The position numbers were made by a program, and so were the translations under genes. Shown one piece after another: positions 1-8,991 of a DNA stretch of 64,000 nucleotides (the stretch's first letter is position 1; every line of letters begins with the position of its first letter). The stretch is taken from positions 2,746,751 through 2,810,750 of the forward strand of contig DS995276.1 of NCBI GenBank assembly GCA_000156115.1, read 5' to 3'. The notes below the pieces were generated by a model. The model saw nothing but the letters and a program-made list of their open reading frames with translations. It searched no databases and was not told the DNA's origin. The DNA is from Rhodobacteraceae bacterium HTCC2083. GTDB lineage: Bacteria; Pseudomonadota; Alphaproteobacteria; Rhodobacterales; Rhodobacteraceae.

Positions 1-451
1 CATCGTCGTCAATAACCTCGGGGATTTCTTTATTTTTAACGTCCTGGTAGCGCGGCGCCGTCATCTTGAGGGACGAAGGCAAGTTCGCCCAAAGCTGAAA
101 TCCATGCATTTGTCCTTGCGCGTTCCCATGCGGCATTTCCTGATGCATGATCCCTGAACCTGCGGTCATCCATTGCACATCACCTGCGCCGAGCGCGCCT
201 GTGTTGCCAAGGCTATCTTCGTGATCAACCGTGCCATTCAGAACATATGTGATCGTTTCGATGCCTCTGTGTGGATGCCAAGGAAAGCCTTTTTCGAACT
301 TGTCAGGATGATCGCCGCGAAAGTCATCGAAAAGGAGAAAAGGATCCAATTCGGTCGGGTCCTGAAACCCGAAAGCGCGGTGCAAGTGGACGCCAGCGCC
401 TTCCAGGGTTGGCGTAGCTTGTGAAGTTTCAAAGCGGGAACTGACGGACAT
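1..451 (-). CDS. Pirin family protein (C-terminus outside window)
   Basis: The reverse strand encodes the N-terminal ~150 residues of a pirin, a bicupin-fold protein. The metal-binding cupin signatures are visible: HPHRGIET near residue 58 and GIMHQEM near residue 101, which supply the three His and one Glu of the family site. The family includes quercetin dioxygenases and transcription cofactors, so the substrate cannot be assigned. The start at 451 is set by a strong AGGAGGT ribosome site about seven bases upstream. The reading frame is open to the window edge, so the second cupin half lies outside. It follows moaA on the same strand, with a perfect palindrome between them. Confidence 0.9.
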   Translation of the reverse strand, partial: MSVSSRFETSQATPTLEGAGVHLHRAFGFQDPTELDPFLLFDDFRGDHPDKFEKGFPWHPHRGIETITYVLNGTVDHEDSLGNTGALGAGDVQWMTAGSGIMHQEMPHGNAQGQMHGFQLWANLPSSLKMTAPRYQDVKNKEIPEVIDDD

Positions 452-545
452 GTAGACCTCCTATTGGTGTTTGGGGAGGATGTAGAGCTTACAGTGAGAT
501 TGCACAATTCCGCATACGAAATCACCTTGCGTGCACTGACGCACG

Positions 546-577
546 GTCGCCTTACGTGCTGCAGCACGTAAGGCGAC
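546..577 (-). terminator. 32-bp perfect palindrome after moaA, candidate terminator
   Basis: Two 16-base arms, the left being GTCGCCTTACGTGCTG, are exact reverse complements with no spacer. The structure sits 5 bases beyond the moaA stop and upstream of the pirin start. There is no T-run on the moaA side, so intrinsic termination is uncertain. A protein-binding site or mRNA-stabilising hairpin is equally possible. Confidence 0.5.
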
Positions 578-582
578 TGGAC

Positions 583-1596
583 CTAGCCGCCTGTGTGGCT
601 CATATGGCGTGTGACTTGGCCATCCGCCTTCTGGCGCGAATAGTCGAAATCATGGCCCTTCGGTTTCAAACCGATAGCGTCATGTATCGCGTGCTTTAAA
701 GGTGCGTTGTCTTTCGGGTTGTTGCGCAAAGCCGCGCGCAGATCTGCCATGTCTTCTTGACCTAAGCACAAATAAAGCTCGCCCGTGCAGGTCAAGCGCA
801 CGCGATTACAGCTTTCGCAGAAATTATGCGTGAGCGGTGTAATGAAGCCGATCTTTTGACCCGTCTCCTCCAAGCGCACATAGCGCGCAGGGCCGCCCGT
901 GCGCTCGCTGAGTTCGGTCAACGTGTAGCGCTCCGCGAGTTGCCTGCGTAGATCCTTCAGCGACCAATATTGCCCCACACGATCCTCATTTCCAAGATCG
1001 CCCATTGGCATCACTTCAATCCAAGTCAGAGCAATATCACGGCTTGCACACCACTCGGTCATTGTGATCAGCTCGTCTTCGTTGAAATCTTTTAACGCAA
1101 CCGCGTTGATTTTTACTTTCAAACCAGCCGCTAGTGCGGCGTCGATCCCTTTTAGGACCTGTGCCAGACGGCCCCAACGGGTCACCCGTGCGAACTTTTC
1201 TTCATTCAAAGTATCAAGAGATACGTTCACGCGGCGCACGCCTGCGGCGTAAAGCGGCTCTGCAAAGCGTGCGAGCTGACTTCCGTTAGTGGTGAGCGTG
1301 AGTTCCTTTAACGCGCCACTGTCCAAATGGCGGCTCATGCTTTGGAAAAATGTCATGATATCACGTCGCACAAGCGGTTCCCCCCCCGTGATACGTAGCT
1401 TTTTCACGCCGAGATCTACAAATGTGGAGCACATGCGATCCAACTCTTCGAGGGTCAGCAGTTCTTTCTTGGGCAAGAACTGCATGTTTTCGCTCATGCA
1501 ATAGACGCAGCGAAAATCGCAACGATCTGTCACAGAGACGCGCAAATAGGTGATGGCGCGGGCGAAAGGGTCAATCAGAGGTGTGTTCATGCTCAT
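583..1596 (-). CDS. moaA: GTP 3',8-cyclase MoaA
   Basis: Radical SAM enzyme that, with MoaC, converts GTP to cyclic pyranopterin monophosphate in molybdenum cofactor synthesis. The N-terminal 4Fe-4S motif CxxxCxxC is at C26, C30 and C33. A GGEP SAM-binding motif follows, and the second, GTP-binding cluster is visible near the C-terminus as [18 protein letters not shown]. The length of 337 residues is normal. The ORF could also start at the third codon (MNT). It stands alone on the reverse strand, divergent from a small lipoprotein gene. Confidence 0.97.
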   Translation of the reverse strand: MSMNTPLIDPFARAITYLRVSVTDRCDFRCVYCMSENMQFLPKKELLTLEELDRMCSTFVDLGVKKLRITGGEPLVRRDIMTFFQSMSRHLDSGALKELTLTTNGSQLARFAEPLYAAGVRRVNVSLDTLNEEKFARVTRWGRLAQVLKGIDAALAAGLKVKINAVALKDFNEDELITMTEWCASRDIALTWIEVMPMGDLGNEDRVGQYWSLKDLRRQLAERYTLTELSERTGGPARYVRLEETGQKIGFITPLTHNFCESCNRVRLTCTGELYLCLGQEDMADLRAALRNNPKDNAPLKHAIHDAIGLKPKGHDFDYSRQKADGQVTRHMSHTGG

Positions 1597-1690
1597 AAAC
1601 TAATGCGCGCACTGAAGCGCCGCAAGAGGAGTTCCACACATGTGCGAACACGTTATTGCGTTCTGCGCTGGAGGGCTTAATCATGCCTTT

Positions 1691-2179
1691 ATGGCTCGTA
1701 TCTTATTAATTGCCGCGTGTTTTGCGCTTACTGCTTGTGCGCAGGCCCCGAAACAGGTGGACGCCCCCGAAATGGTTGCTCCATCGAGCGATCAATTGCG
1801 TCCAAAAGTGCGCCCTGCCGGTTTAGGTCGTGTGGTTCCAAAAGAGGCACGCACGGTGGAAGAGTTTGATGTCACCACCGCGCAAGAGCGTGAAGAGGCT
1901 GCTGCGGTTCCTGTAGCAACAGTAGAAAAACGACTTGGATTGACGGTTGCTTCGCTTGGCGATCCGACCCAAGCGGGATTTTGGATCAAAACGCCATTGG
2001 TGAGTGCTGCTGGAAAAGGCCGTGTAGTCTATCCCGGCACTGGCAAATCCGTGCAAGTCTATATGACTCCGATTGAAGGCTCAGGTTCCGCAGGCAGCCG
2101 TTTGTCCCTTGCCGCGTTCCGTTTAATCGAAGCGCCCTTGACCGAACTTCCCGAAATCGAAGTCTTTTCAGGTGGTTAA
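1691..2179 (+). CDS. Small lipoprotein of unknown function
   Basis: Predicted 162-residue protein beginning MARILLIAACFALTAC, a short signal peptide ending in an LTAC lipobox with Cys at residue 16. It should therefore be a lipid-anchored envelope protein. An in-frame start 17 codons upstream (1640) would put extra residues before the signal peptide and is less likely. No catalytic motif is recognised. Its TAA stop overlaps the stop of the convergent AlkD-like gene (shared TTAA), so no intergenic terminator is possible there. Confidence 0.75.
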   Translation: MARILLIAACFALTACAQAPKQVDAPEMVAPSSDQLRPKVRPAGLGRVVPKEARTVEEFDVTTAQEREEAAAVPVATVEKRLGLTVASLGDPTQAGFWIKTPLVSAAGKGRVVYPGTGKSVQVYMTPIEGSGSAGSRLSLAAFRLIEAPLTELPEIEVFSGG

Positions 2180-2859
2180 GCTCTGAGTAGCTTTCTTGCT
2201 GCGTCCTTGCGGGCAAAAGGTTTCATCGTGTCGCCGTATTGGTCAAGGAAAATGCTTACACGCGCGGCATCGTGTTTGCCAAGCTCGCGCAGCCACCATG
2301 AAATCGATTTTTGGATAAACCAGGTGTGATCGTCGACATAGCTTGCAGCCCAACCTAGAATGCGCTCTCTCGCGTCTAATTCTGCTTGCTTTGGATTGTT
2401 TTGTTTGGTCCAGGGCAGGGTGATCACCAAGGCCGCGCGTCGTGTCCACATGTGATCCGAGGTTGTCCAAGCCTCAATCTCATCTAGCCGTATAGGATCC
2501 GCGACCAGCCGTTTTTGTCCCGCCATGCAAGCGTGATCAGCGATGGCCCAGCTGTCAAAACTGGGTACCCAACTTTTGATTAACTCCCAAGCTGCATCGT
2601 CAGGTCGTATGCGCGCCTGTGTCAAAAGCTTGGAGGCCGCCAAGCGTGCTTCAAAAATATCCGTATGCCACAGTTCTTTCGCAAGGCGTACGCGCGAGTT
2701 TACATCAAGATCGGAGCGCCAGTTCTTGGTGAGCTCATTCACATCAGGGTTGGCGATTCCAAGATACTCACGTTTGCTCTTGTGGTATTTTGCCATGCCG
2801 TCTGCTCGGCCTGGCTCGATGCGTGCGCTCAATGCGTCAAGGGCCTCTTCAAGGGTCAT
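2176..2859 (-). CDS. DNA alkylation repair protein (AlkD-like HEAT-repeat fold)
   Basis: 227 residues resembling the AlkD family of HEAT-repeat DNA glycosylases, which excise bulky or positively charged N3/N7 alkylpurines without base flipping. Features visible are the helical repeat pattern, a conserved W-x-S-F-D-S-W stretch near residue 120, MWTRRAALV near 145, and the WFIQKSISWWLRELG segment near 192. The start codon overlaps the glmS stop by four bases (ATGA), so it is translationally coupled to and presumably cotranscribed with glmU-glmS. Whether it has glycosylase activity cannot be told from sequence alone. Confidence 0.82.
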   Translation of the reverse strand: MTLEEALDALSARIEPGRADGMAKYHKSKREYLGIANPDVNELTKNWRSDLDVNSRVRLAKELWHTDIFEARLAASKLLTQARIRPDDAAWELIKSWVPSFDSWAIADHACMAGQKRLVADPIRLDEIEAWTTSDHMWTRRAALVITLPWTKQNNPKQAELDARERILGWAASYVDDHTWFIQKSISWWLRELGKHDAARVSIFLDQYGDTMKPFARKDAARKLLRA

Positions 2860-4676
2860 TCGACAGTCACGGACTTCGCGAGGTTGCGCGGCTGATCCAC
2901 ATCTGTGCCTTTCGCGACAGCAGTATGATAAGCCAGAAGCTGGGCAGGGATAGAGTAGATGATCGGTGTGATCAAAGGATCACACTCGGGCATTACGATT
3001 TCTCCCCACACATCGCCCGCGATTTTTAATCCTTTACGGTCAGAAATCAAAAGTACTTTGCCAGAGCGGGCCATGACCTCTTGCATATTGGATATAGACT
3101 TGTCGTAAAGCTCATCGGATGGTGCTAAAACGACGACTGGTACTTTCTTGTCAATTAGCGCAATCGGACCATGTTTGAGTTCACCTGATGCATAAGCCTC
3201 GGCATGTATATAGCTGATTTCTTTTAATTTTAATGCGCCCTCATGGGCGATTGGATACATCAAGCCACGTCCCAGAAACAAGATGTCGCGCGCTTGTGAA
3301 AGTTTGCGTGCGTGGTGCTTGATAGCATCTGATTGCTCTAGCGCGACGTTCAAAAGTCCGGGCGCAGAGCGCATTGCGTTGGCTGCGTCTTTCAGTTCTG
3401 TCTCAGACATCGTACCGCGATCTTGCGCAGCTTTTAGCGCCAATGATAACAAAACGGTAAGCTGGCACGTGAAAGCTTTGGTTGAGGCCACGCCAATTTC
3501 GACGCCCGCGAAAATCGGGTAGGTTTGATCGCTTTCACGCGCGATGGAGCTTTCCGCAACATTGGTCACAGACAGGATCTTGTCGGCCTTACCCGCGCAG
3601 TAGCGCAGCGCTGCTAGTGTGTCAGCAGTTTCACCGGATTGGCTGACGAACAAGGCGGCGGTTTGCTTGGGGATCGGCGGTTCACGGTAGCGAAACTCTG
3701 AAGCCACATCGACTTCAACGGGAATGCGCGCAAGTTTTTCAAACCAGTATTTTGCGGTAAGACAGGCATAGAATGCTGTGCCGCAGGCGACCATGCTCAA
3801 GCGTTCAATCTTTGAGAAATCAATATTACCACCGGGCAGAGCGATTTGATCACCGCCTGCAGGGAGATAGTTGTTCACGGCGGCCCCGACAACGGCTGGC
3901 TGCTCTGTGATTTCTTTCGCCATATAGTGGTCAAAACCAGCCTTATCGACCTTGGCTGTATCAATCTCGATAACGCGCATTTCGCGGCCGACTTGGTGAC
4001 CTGCGTTGTCCCATATGAGCAAGCTGTCACGGGTCAGAACGGCGCGGTCACCTTCCTCTAAGTATGTGATGCGATTGGTTAAAGGGGCTAATGCGATTGC
4101 GTCGGAGCCGATGTACATTTCCTTCGATCCATGTCCAATGGCAAGCGGCGAGCCTTTGCGTGCGGCGATCATCAGGTCTTCTTCGCCGTGGAACAAAAAT
4201 GCCAAAGCAAACGCACCGTCTAGTCGGGAAATAGTCTTCTCAGCCGCGTCAGCTGGGCTAAGGCCGCTTTCCATGTAGTGCTGCGTGAGCAGAGCAACGG
4301 TTTCTGTATCCGTCTCGGTGACGAAATTGATACCGTATCCTGCAAGTTCTTCACGCAATTCACGGAAATTTTCGATGATGCCATTGTGCACGACAGCGAC
4401 AGGACCAGCTTGGTGGGGATGCGCGTTGTCCGTTGTCGGCGATCCATGCGTGGCCCAGCGGGTGTGGCCGATACCTGACTTGCCCGCGAGCGGTTCGTGC
4501 ACCAGAAGGTCAGAGAGATTAACCAATTTACCAACGGCGCGGCGACGATCTAGTACGCCATTGTTTACAGTTGCAATTCCCGCGCTGTCATAGCCACGGT
4601 ATTCGAGGCGACGGAGCGCTTCGACAAGGGTTGGCGCCACTTCGTGCTGTCCAAGCACCCCAATAATTCCGCACAT
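2856..4676 (-). CDS. glmS: Glutamine--fructose-6-phosphate aminotransferase
   Basis: Makes glucosamine-6-phosphate from fructose-6-phosphate and glutamine, the first step to UDP-GlcNAc for peptidoglycan and LPS. It starts MCGIIGVLG with the N-terminal nucleophile Cys2. The class II glutaminase domain occupies residues 2 to ~220, followed by two SIS isomerase domains (for example SQSGETADT). The C-terminus DQPRNLAKSVTVE is typical. The length of 606 residues matches the family. Its ATG shares the A of the glmU stop (TAATG), and its stop overlaps the AlkD-like gene. No glmS ribozyme was seen, as expected for this group. Confidence 0.98.
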   Translation of the reverse strand: MCGIIGVLGQHEVAPTLVEALRRLEYRGYDSAGIATVNNGVLDRRRAVGKLVNLSDLLVHEPLAGKSGIGHTRWATHGSPTTDNAHPHQAGPVAVVHNGIIENFRELREELAGYGINFVTETDTETVALLTQHYMESGLSPADAAEKTISRLDGAFALAFLFHGEEDLMIAARKGSPLAIGHGSKEMYIGSDAIALAPLTNRITYLEEGDRAVLTRDSLLIWDNAGHQVGREMRVIEIDTAKVDKAGFDHYMAKEITEQPAVVGAAVNNYLPAGGDQIALPGGNIDFSKIERLSMVACGTAFYACLTAKYWFEKLARIPVEVDVASEFRYREPPIPKQTAALFVSQSGETADTLAALRYCAGKADKILSVTNVAESSIARESDQTYPIFAGVEIGVASTKAFTCQLTVLLSLALKAAQDRGTMSETELKDAANAMRSAPGLLNVALEQSDAIKHHARKLSQARDILFLGRGLMYPIAHEGALKLKEISYIHAEAYASGELKHGPIALIDKKVPVVVLAPSDELYDKSISNMQEVMARSGKVLLISDRKGLKIAGDVWGEIVMPECDPLITPIIYSIPAQLLAYHTAVAKGTDVDQPRNLAKSVTVE

Positions 4677-6031
4677 TATAATACTTCTTTTTTACTGTTA
4701 TTTTTCTTTTTCTTTAACATATCGAATAATTTAACTGCTAAGCCTGTTTTGTTGATTTGCTTGCTACGTGCAATCGCCAAAGCATCATCAGGCACGTCTT
4801 GTGTCACCACAGTGCCGCTTGCCGTCATGGCATTTGCGCCAATAGCAACAGGGGCGACCAGCAAGGTGTTAGACCCGATAAAGCTGTCTTCGCCGATTTC
4901 TGTGTGATGCTTCATCACGCCGTCATAGTTGCAAGTAATTGTGCCCGCACCGATGTTCGCGCGCGCACCCACATGGGCGTCGCCGACGTAGGACAGGTGA
5001 TTAACTTTCGCGCCCTCATCAATTACCGCATTCTTGATTTCAACGAAGTTGCCAACGCGGGTGAATTCAGCAAGTTCTGTCCCCGGGCGCAAGCGTGCGT
5101 AAGGGCCAACGGTCGCGCCACGACTAACGTGACAGCCCTCTAAGTGACTGAACGCACGGATATTTGCGCCGTTCTCAACCGTGACCGAAGCGCCAAAAAC
5201 AACGTTCGGTTCGATGATCGTGTCAGGACCAATATGCGTGTCGTGGGACAGATAAACCGTGTCTGGCGCGTGTAGTGTGACACCGGCTTCCATCAATGCG
5301 ACACGTGCTTTGCTTTGAAAGATTGCGTCGGCTTCTGCGAGCTGTACGCGGGAATTTACACCAAGCGTTTCGCTTTCATCGCAGGTTACTGAGGTCGCAT
5401 TCAGACCTTTCCTTTGGGCTATTTCGACGATGTCGGTGAGGTAATATTCACCAGACGCATTGTCGTTCCCAACCGCAGCGATAAGATCGAAAAGGATGGC
5501 TGATTTTGCGCAGATAACGCCGCTGTTACAAAGGGTTATTTGACGCTCTTCATCTGATGCATCTTTGAATTCCACGATTTTTTTAAGGTGCTCACCTTCC
5601 ATGATTAGACGTCCATAACGGCCCGGATCAGCGGCTTCAAAGCCCAAGACAACAACATCATGGTCCGAACGTGCTGCGGTCATATGCTCCAACGTTTTAG
5701 GATTGATGAAGGGTGTATCCCCATAAAGAACTAGCGCATCACCGTCGAAATCAAACAGAACCTCTTTCGCCTGAGCTACCGCGTGCGCCGTACCCAACTG
5801 CTCGGTCTGCAAAACCACGTCCGCAGTCTCATCAAACGCTTTTGCCGCATCGCTGACCTGTTCAGCGCCGTGACCTGCGACGATGATCGTTTTCGCAGGA
5901 TCTAAAGTTGCACCGCTTTTCATCGCGTGCACCAACATTGGTGCGCCCGCAATGTGATGCAGAACCTTGGGCAGATCAGATTTCATTCGGGTGCCCTTGC
6001 CAGCAGCAAGGATAATCAGAGCAATGCTCAT
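4676..6031 (-). CDS. glmU: Bifunctional GlmU (glucosamine-1-P acetyltransferase / UDP-GlcNAc pyrophosphorylase)
   Basis: Catalyses the last two steps to UDP-N-acetylglucosamine. The N-terminal nucleotidyltransferase signature LAAGKGTRMKSDLPK lies at residues ~7-21. The C-terminal half has the left-handed beta-helix hexapeptide repeats of the acetyltransferase, including GDAHVGARANIGAGTITCNY. The ATG at 6031 gives 451 residues and begins exactly where the family does; an upstream in-frame ATG at 6130 would add 33 unrelated residues. It is the first gene of a glmU-glmS-alkD-like operon. Confidence 0.97.
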   Translation of the reverse strand: MSIALIILAAGKGTRMKSDLPKVLHHIAGAPMLVHAMKSGATLDPAKTIIVAGHGAEQVSDAAKAFDETADVVLQTEQLGTAHAVAQAKEVLFDFDGDALVLYGDTPFINPKTLEHMTAARSDHDVVVLGFEAADPGRYGRLIMEGEHLKKIVEFKDASDEERQITLCNSGVICAKSAILFDLIAAVGNDNASGEYYLTDIVEIAQRKGLNATSVTCDESETLGVNSRVQLAEADAIFQSKARVALMEAGVTLHAPDTVYLSHDTHIGPDTIIEPNVVFGASVTVENGANIRAFSHLEGCHVSRGATVGPYARLRPGTELAEFTRVGNFVEIKNAVIDEGAKVNHLSYVGDAHVGARANIGAGTITCNYDGVMKHHTEIGEDSFIGSNTLLVAPVAIGANAMTASGTVVTQDVPDDALAIARSKQINKTGLAVKLFDMLKKKKNNSKKEVL

Positions 6032-6173
6032 AATAGGGAATACTCTTTGCAATTTGTTAAGGCTCGTTCTACCTAAACTTTGAGATGCTGCAAGGCGTGT
6101 GAGTTCACACAAGATTGCGGCGTGTAACAAGCGCTTAACCTTGAGGGGTCAGCGATTTCTGGCAGGAGAGCGC

Positions 6174-6857
6174 ATGCGCACCGTTATTTTCGACCTTGAT
6201 GGAACGCTTGCAGATACGAGCGGAGATCTTTTGGCTGCCGCGAACACCTGTTTTGAGAGCCTCGGGATGGCTGTGCGTCTGAAGCCTGAAACGGATGCGG
6301 GCGTGGCGTTGCGCGGGGGGCGCGCAATGTTGTCACTTGGTATTGAGCGTGAAACGGGCCAAGCTGCCGACCCAGAGCTTTTGAATGCGCAATATCAGCC
6401 TTTGTTGCGCGCCTATGAGCAAGCGATAGATGTGCACACAAGGCTTTATGATGGCGCGATGAATGCGGTGGAGCAGTTGCGCACAGATGGTTTCAAGGTA
6501 GGTATTTGCACAAACAAGCCGGAATATCTGGCCGAGATCTTGATGACGAAGTTGGGTGTGCGGGATGCGTTTGGTTCTTTGATCGGCGCAGACACGCTGC
6601 CCGTGCGCAAACCTGACCCAGAGCCGTTCTTTGAAGCGGTGCGGCGTGCGGGGGGCGATGTGAAACGCTCCTGCTTGATTGGGGATACGATTACGGATCA
6701 CAAAACCGCGCGCGCAGCGGGCGTACCAAGTGTGCTGGTGACATTCGGGCCGGGCGCGACTGCGGGGCAAGCGGATATTCGCGCATTGAGACCCGATGCG
6801 TTGCTAGATCACTTCGTAAATTTGCCTGCTATGGCCACGAAATTATTGGGACCTTAG
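6174..6857 (+). CDS. HAD-family phosphoglycolate phosphatase-like hydrolase
   Basis: A 227-residue HAD phosphatase. Motif I FDLDGTLAD is at residues 5-13 with nucleophile Asp6, motif II is CTNKPE near 118, motif III Lys lies in VRKPDPEP, and motif IV is GDTITDH. This matches the Gph/PGP group, which dephosphorylates 2-phosphoglycolate, though HAD substrates are hard to predict. The ATG at 6174 follows GGCAGGAGAG; the longer in-frame start at 6099 has no such site. It begins a cluster with the aminotransferase only two bases downstream and is divergent from glmU. Confidence 0.85.
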   Translation: MRTVIFDLDGTLADTSGDLLAAANTCFESLGMAVRLKPETDAGVALRGGRAMLSLGIERETGQAADPELLNAQYQPLLRAYEQAIDVHTRLYDGAMNAVEQLRTDGFKVGICTNKPEYLAEILMTKLGVRDAFGSLIGADTLPVRKPDPEPFFEAVRRAGGDVKRSCLIGDTITDHKTARAAGVPSVLVTFGPGATAGQADIRALRPDALLDHFVNLPAMATKLLGP

Positions 6858-6859
6858 AG

Positions 6860-8059
6860 ATGAGTGAAAAATTCCAAGGCAGTTTTACGCAACAAGAGCC
6901 GATCCCTGACGCTGGGATCGAGGCGGCGCTGCAAATTCTGAAATCTGGCCGGTTGCACCGATACAATATCGCCGAAGGCGAACATGGCGAAACTGCATTG
7001 CTCGAGCAGGAATTCGCAGCCTCTGTGGATGCCAAATACTGTCTTGCAGTGGCCTCTGGTGGATATGCGATGGCGACAGCCTTACGCGCGGTTGGGGTGA
7101 AAGCAGGCGACAAAGTCCTGAGCAATGCGTTCACATTAGCTCCTGTGCCCGGATCGATTGCCGCTGTTGGCGGCGTGCCTGTGTTCGTAGGTGTGACCCG
7201 CGATCTTACGATAGATCTGGATGATTTGGCGGCGAAAGCCGATCTCGCGGATGTGTTGATGCTGAGCCACATGCGTGGCCACATGTGTGACATGGATCGC
7301 TTGATGGCGATTTGTGACGCGGCAGGGATCACTGTGATCGAGGATTGCGCGCATACTATGGGCGCGAAGTGGGGCGATACGTTCTCGGGTCGTCATGGTG
7401 TGATGGGTTGTTATTCGTGTCAAACCTACAAGCATGTGAACTCGGGTGAGGGTGGTTTGCTGGTCTCGGATGATGATGAATTGATGGCGCGCGCGATAAT
7501 GCTATCGGGCAGTTACATGTTTTTTGAGCGGCATTTGGCGGGACCGCCCAAAGAGGCATTCGCGAATATCAAATATGAAACGCCCAATATTTCAGGTCGA
7601 ATGGATCATTTGCGCGCGGCTATTTTACGCCCGCAATTGGCAGATTTAGACACGCAGGTCACGCGCTGGAATGAACGCTACGTCGCTGTTGAGGACGGAT
7701 TGCAAGACACGCCGGGGCTCACGGTGGTGAAACGGCACGAAAAAGAGAGCTACGTTGGCTCGTCGATCCAATTCTTGCTGGAAGGGTGGAGCGATGCGGC
7801 TGTGAATGATGCCATTGCGCGTTGCGGTGCGCGTGGGGTTGAGTTGAAGTGGTTTGGCGGCGCAGAACCTGTCGCGTTCACGTCTCGCTATGACAGTTGG
7901 CGCTATGCCCCCTCCGAGCCGATGCTTGCGACCGATGACATTTTGCGTGGCATTGTGGATATGCGCTTACCGCTGACTTTTAGCATTGAGGATTGCCAGC
8001 AGATCGCGCGGATTATTCGTGCTGAGGTTTCAGCTGTTTATCAAGGGCAGGATTCGTGA
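6860..8059 (+). CDS. DegT/DnrJ/EryC1/StrS-family PLP aminotransferase
   Basis: 399-residue fold-type I aminotransferase of the sugar-aminotransferase family. The PLP Schiff-base lysine is K191 in QTYKHVNSGEGG, and D162 in IEDCAHTMGA contacts the pyridine nitrogen. These enzymes usually aminate keto-sugars for antibiotics or surface glycans; the substrate here is unknown. The N-terminus (PDAGIEAALQILKSGRLHRY) is family-like. It follows the phosphatase by two bases, and the desaturase starts in its stop codon (GTGA overlap), so the three are very likely one transcript. Confidence 0.88.
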   Translation: MSEKFQGSFTQQEPIPDAGIEAALQILKSGRLHRYNIAEGEHGETALLEQEFAASVDAKYCLAVASGGYAMATALRAVGVKAGDKVLSNAFTLAPVPGSIAAVGGVPVFVGVTRDLTIDLDDLAAKADLADVLMLSHMRGHMCDMDRLMAICDAAGITVIEDCAHTMGAKWGDTFSGRHGVMGCYSCQTYKHVNSGEGGLLVSDDDELMARAIMLSGSYMFFERHLAGPPKEAFANIKYETPNISGRMDHLRAAILRPQLADLDTQVTRWNERYVAVEDGLQDTPGLTVVKRHEKESYVGSSIQFLLEGWSDAAVNDAIARCGARGVELKWFGGAEPVAFTSRYDSWRYAPSEPMLATDDILRGIVDMRLPLTFSIEDCQQIARIIRAEVSAVYQGQDS

Positions 8060-8973
8060 AACACAAAGTCCACAGTGCCTCTTCGCGCCGTTATCAATGG
8101 CCCACATGGGCGACGCTTGGCCTGTGCTATGGGCTGTTTGCGATATCTACAACTTGGGTTGCAGCATTTTGGATGCCTTTGGGCGTTGCCTTGGCGGTTC
8201 TTTCAATAGCGCTGCATTCGTCACTGACCCATGAGGTTATGCATGGGCATCCGTTCAAGAATATTCACTTGAACGCGGCTTTGGTTTTTCCAGCGCTCAG
8301 TTTCACCATTCCTTACATGCGGTTTCGTGATACGCATCTTGCGCATCACGTGGATAGCCGTTTGACCGATCCCTACGATGATCCTGAAAGCTGTTATTTA
8401 GATCCGAAAGTGTGGTCTGGCCTTAACCGATTAGAGCGTGTTTTGTTGATCTTTAACAACACTTTACTAGGTCGTTTGGTGGTGGGACCTGCAATTGGGC
8501 AGTATGCTTTTATGCGAGGCGATTTGCGCCTGATCAAAGCGGGAGATCGCCGTGTGTTGGTTGGATGGATTTGGCATATCCCAGCTGTTGCTTTGCCGCT
8601 TTGGTGGATTGTTGAGATCAGCGTAATGCCTGTTTGGGCCTACTTGATTGCGGTTTATTTCGGCCTCTCAATATTGAAGATCCGCACGTATTTGGAGCAT
8701 CGCGCGCATACCTTAAGTCGCGGTAGAACCGTAATCATCGAAGATCGCGGTATTCTCGCATTTTTGTTTTTAAACAATAATTTCCATTCGGTGCACCATA
8801 TGCATCCTGATGTGTGTTGGTATGATCTGCCCGTCCTTTACGAGAGCGAAAAAGACCGGTTTTTAGCGGTGAATGAAGGCTATCATTATCGATCCTACGG
8901 CGATGTTTTTCGTCGCTATTTCTTCAAGGCGAAAGAGCCTGTAGCCCATCCGCTCTGGTCCTCTCACGGCTGA
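8056..8973 (+). CDS. Membrane fatty acid desaturase / hydroxylase-type protein
   Basis: 305 residues with the three histidine clusters of membrane di-iron desaturases: HEVMH (59-63), DTHLAHH (92-98) and HSVHHMHP (~243). Hydrophobic segments near 20-56, 75-88 and 170-195 span the membrane. The family inserts double bonds or hydroxyls in acyl chains or carotenoid-like lipids. It begins with GTG at 8056, overlapping the aminotransferase stop by four bases, which suggests the two act on the same amino-containing lipid or are at least coexpressed. The actual substrate is not known. Confidence 0.87.
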   Translation: MKHKVHSASSRRYQWPTWATLGLCYGLFAISTTWVAAFWMPLGVALAVLSIALHSSLTHEVMHGHPFKNIHLNAALVFPALSFTIPYMRFRDTHLAHHVDSRLTDPYDDPESCYLDPKVWSGLNRLERVLLIFNNTLLGRLVVGPAIGQYAFMRGDLRLIKAGDRRVLVGWIWHIPAVALPLWWIVEISVMPVWAYLIAVYFGLSILKIRTYLEHRAHTLSRGRTVIIEDRGILAFLFLNNNFHSVHHMHPDVCWYDLPVLYESEKDRFLAVNEGYHYRSYGDVFRRYFFKAKEPVAHPLWSSHG

Positions 8974-8991
8974 TCGGGCATAGGCAGATTC

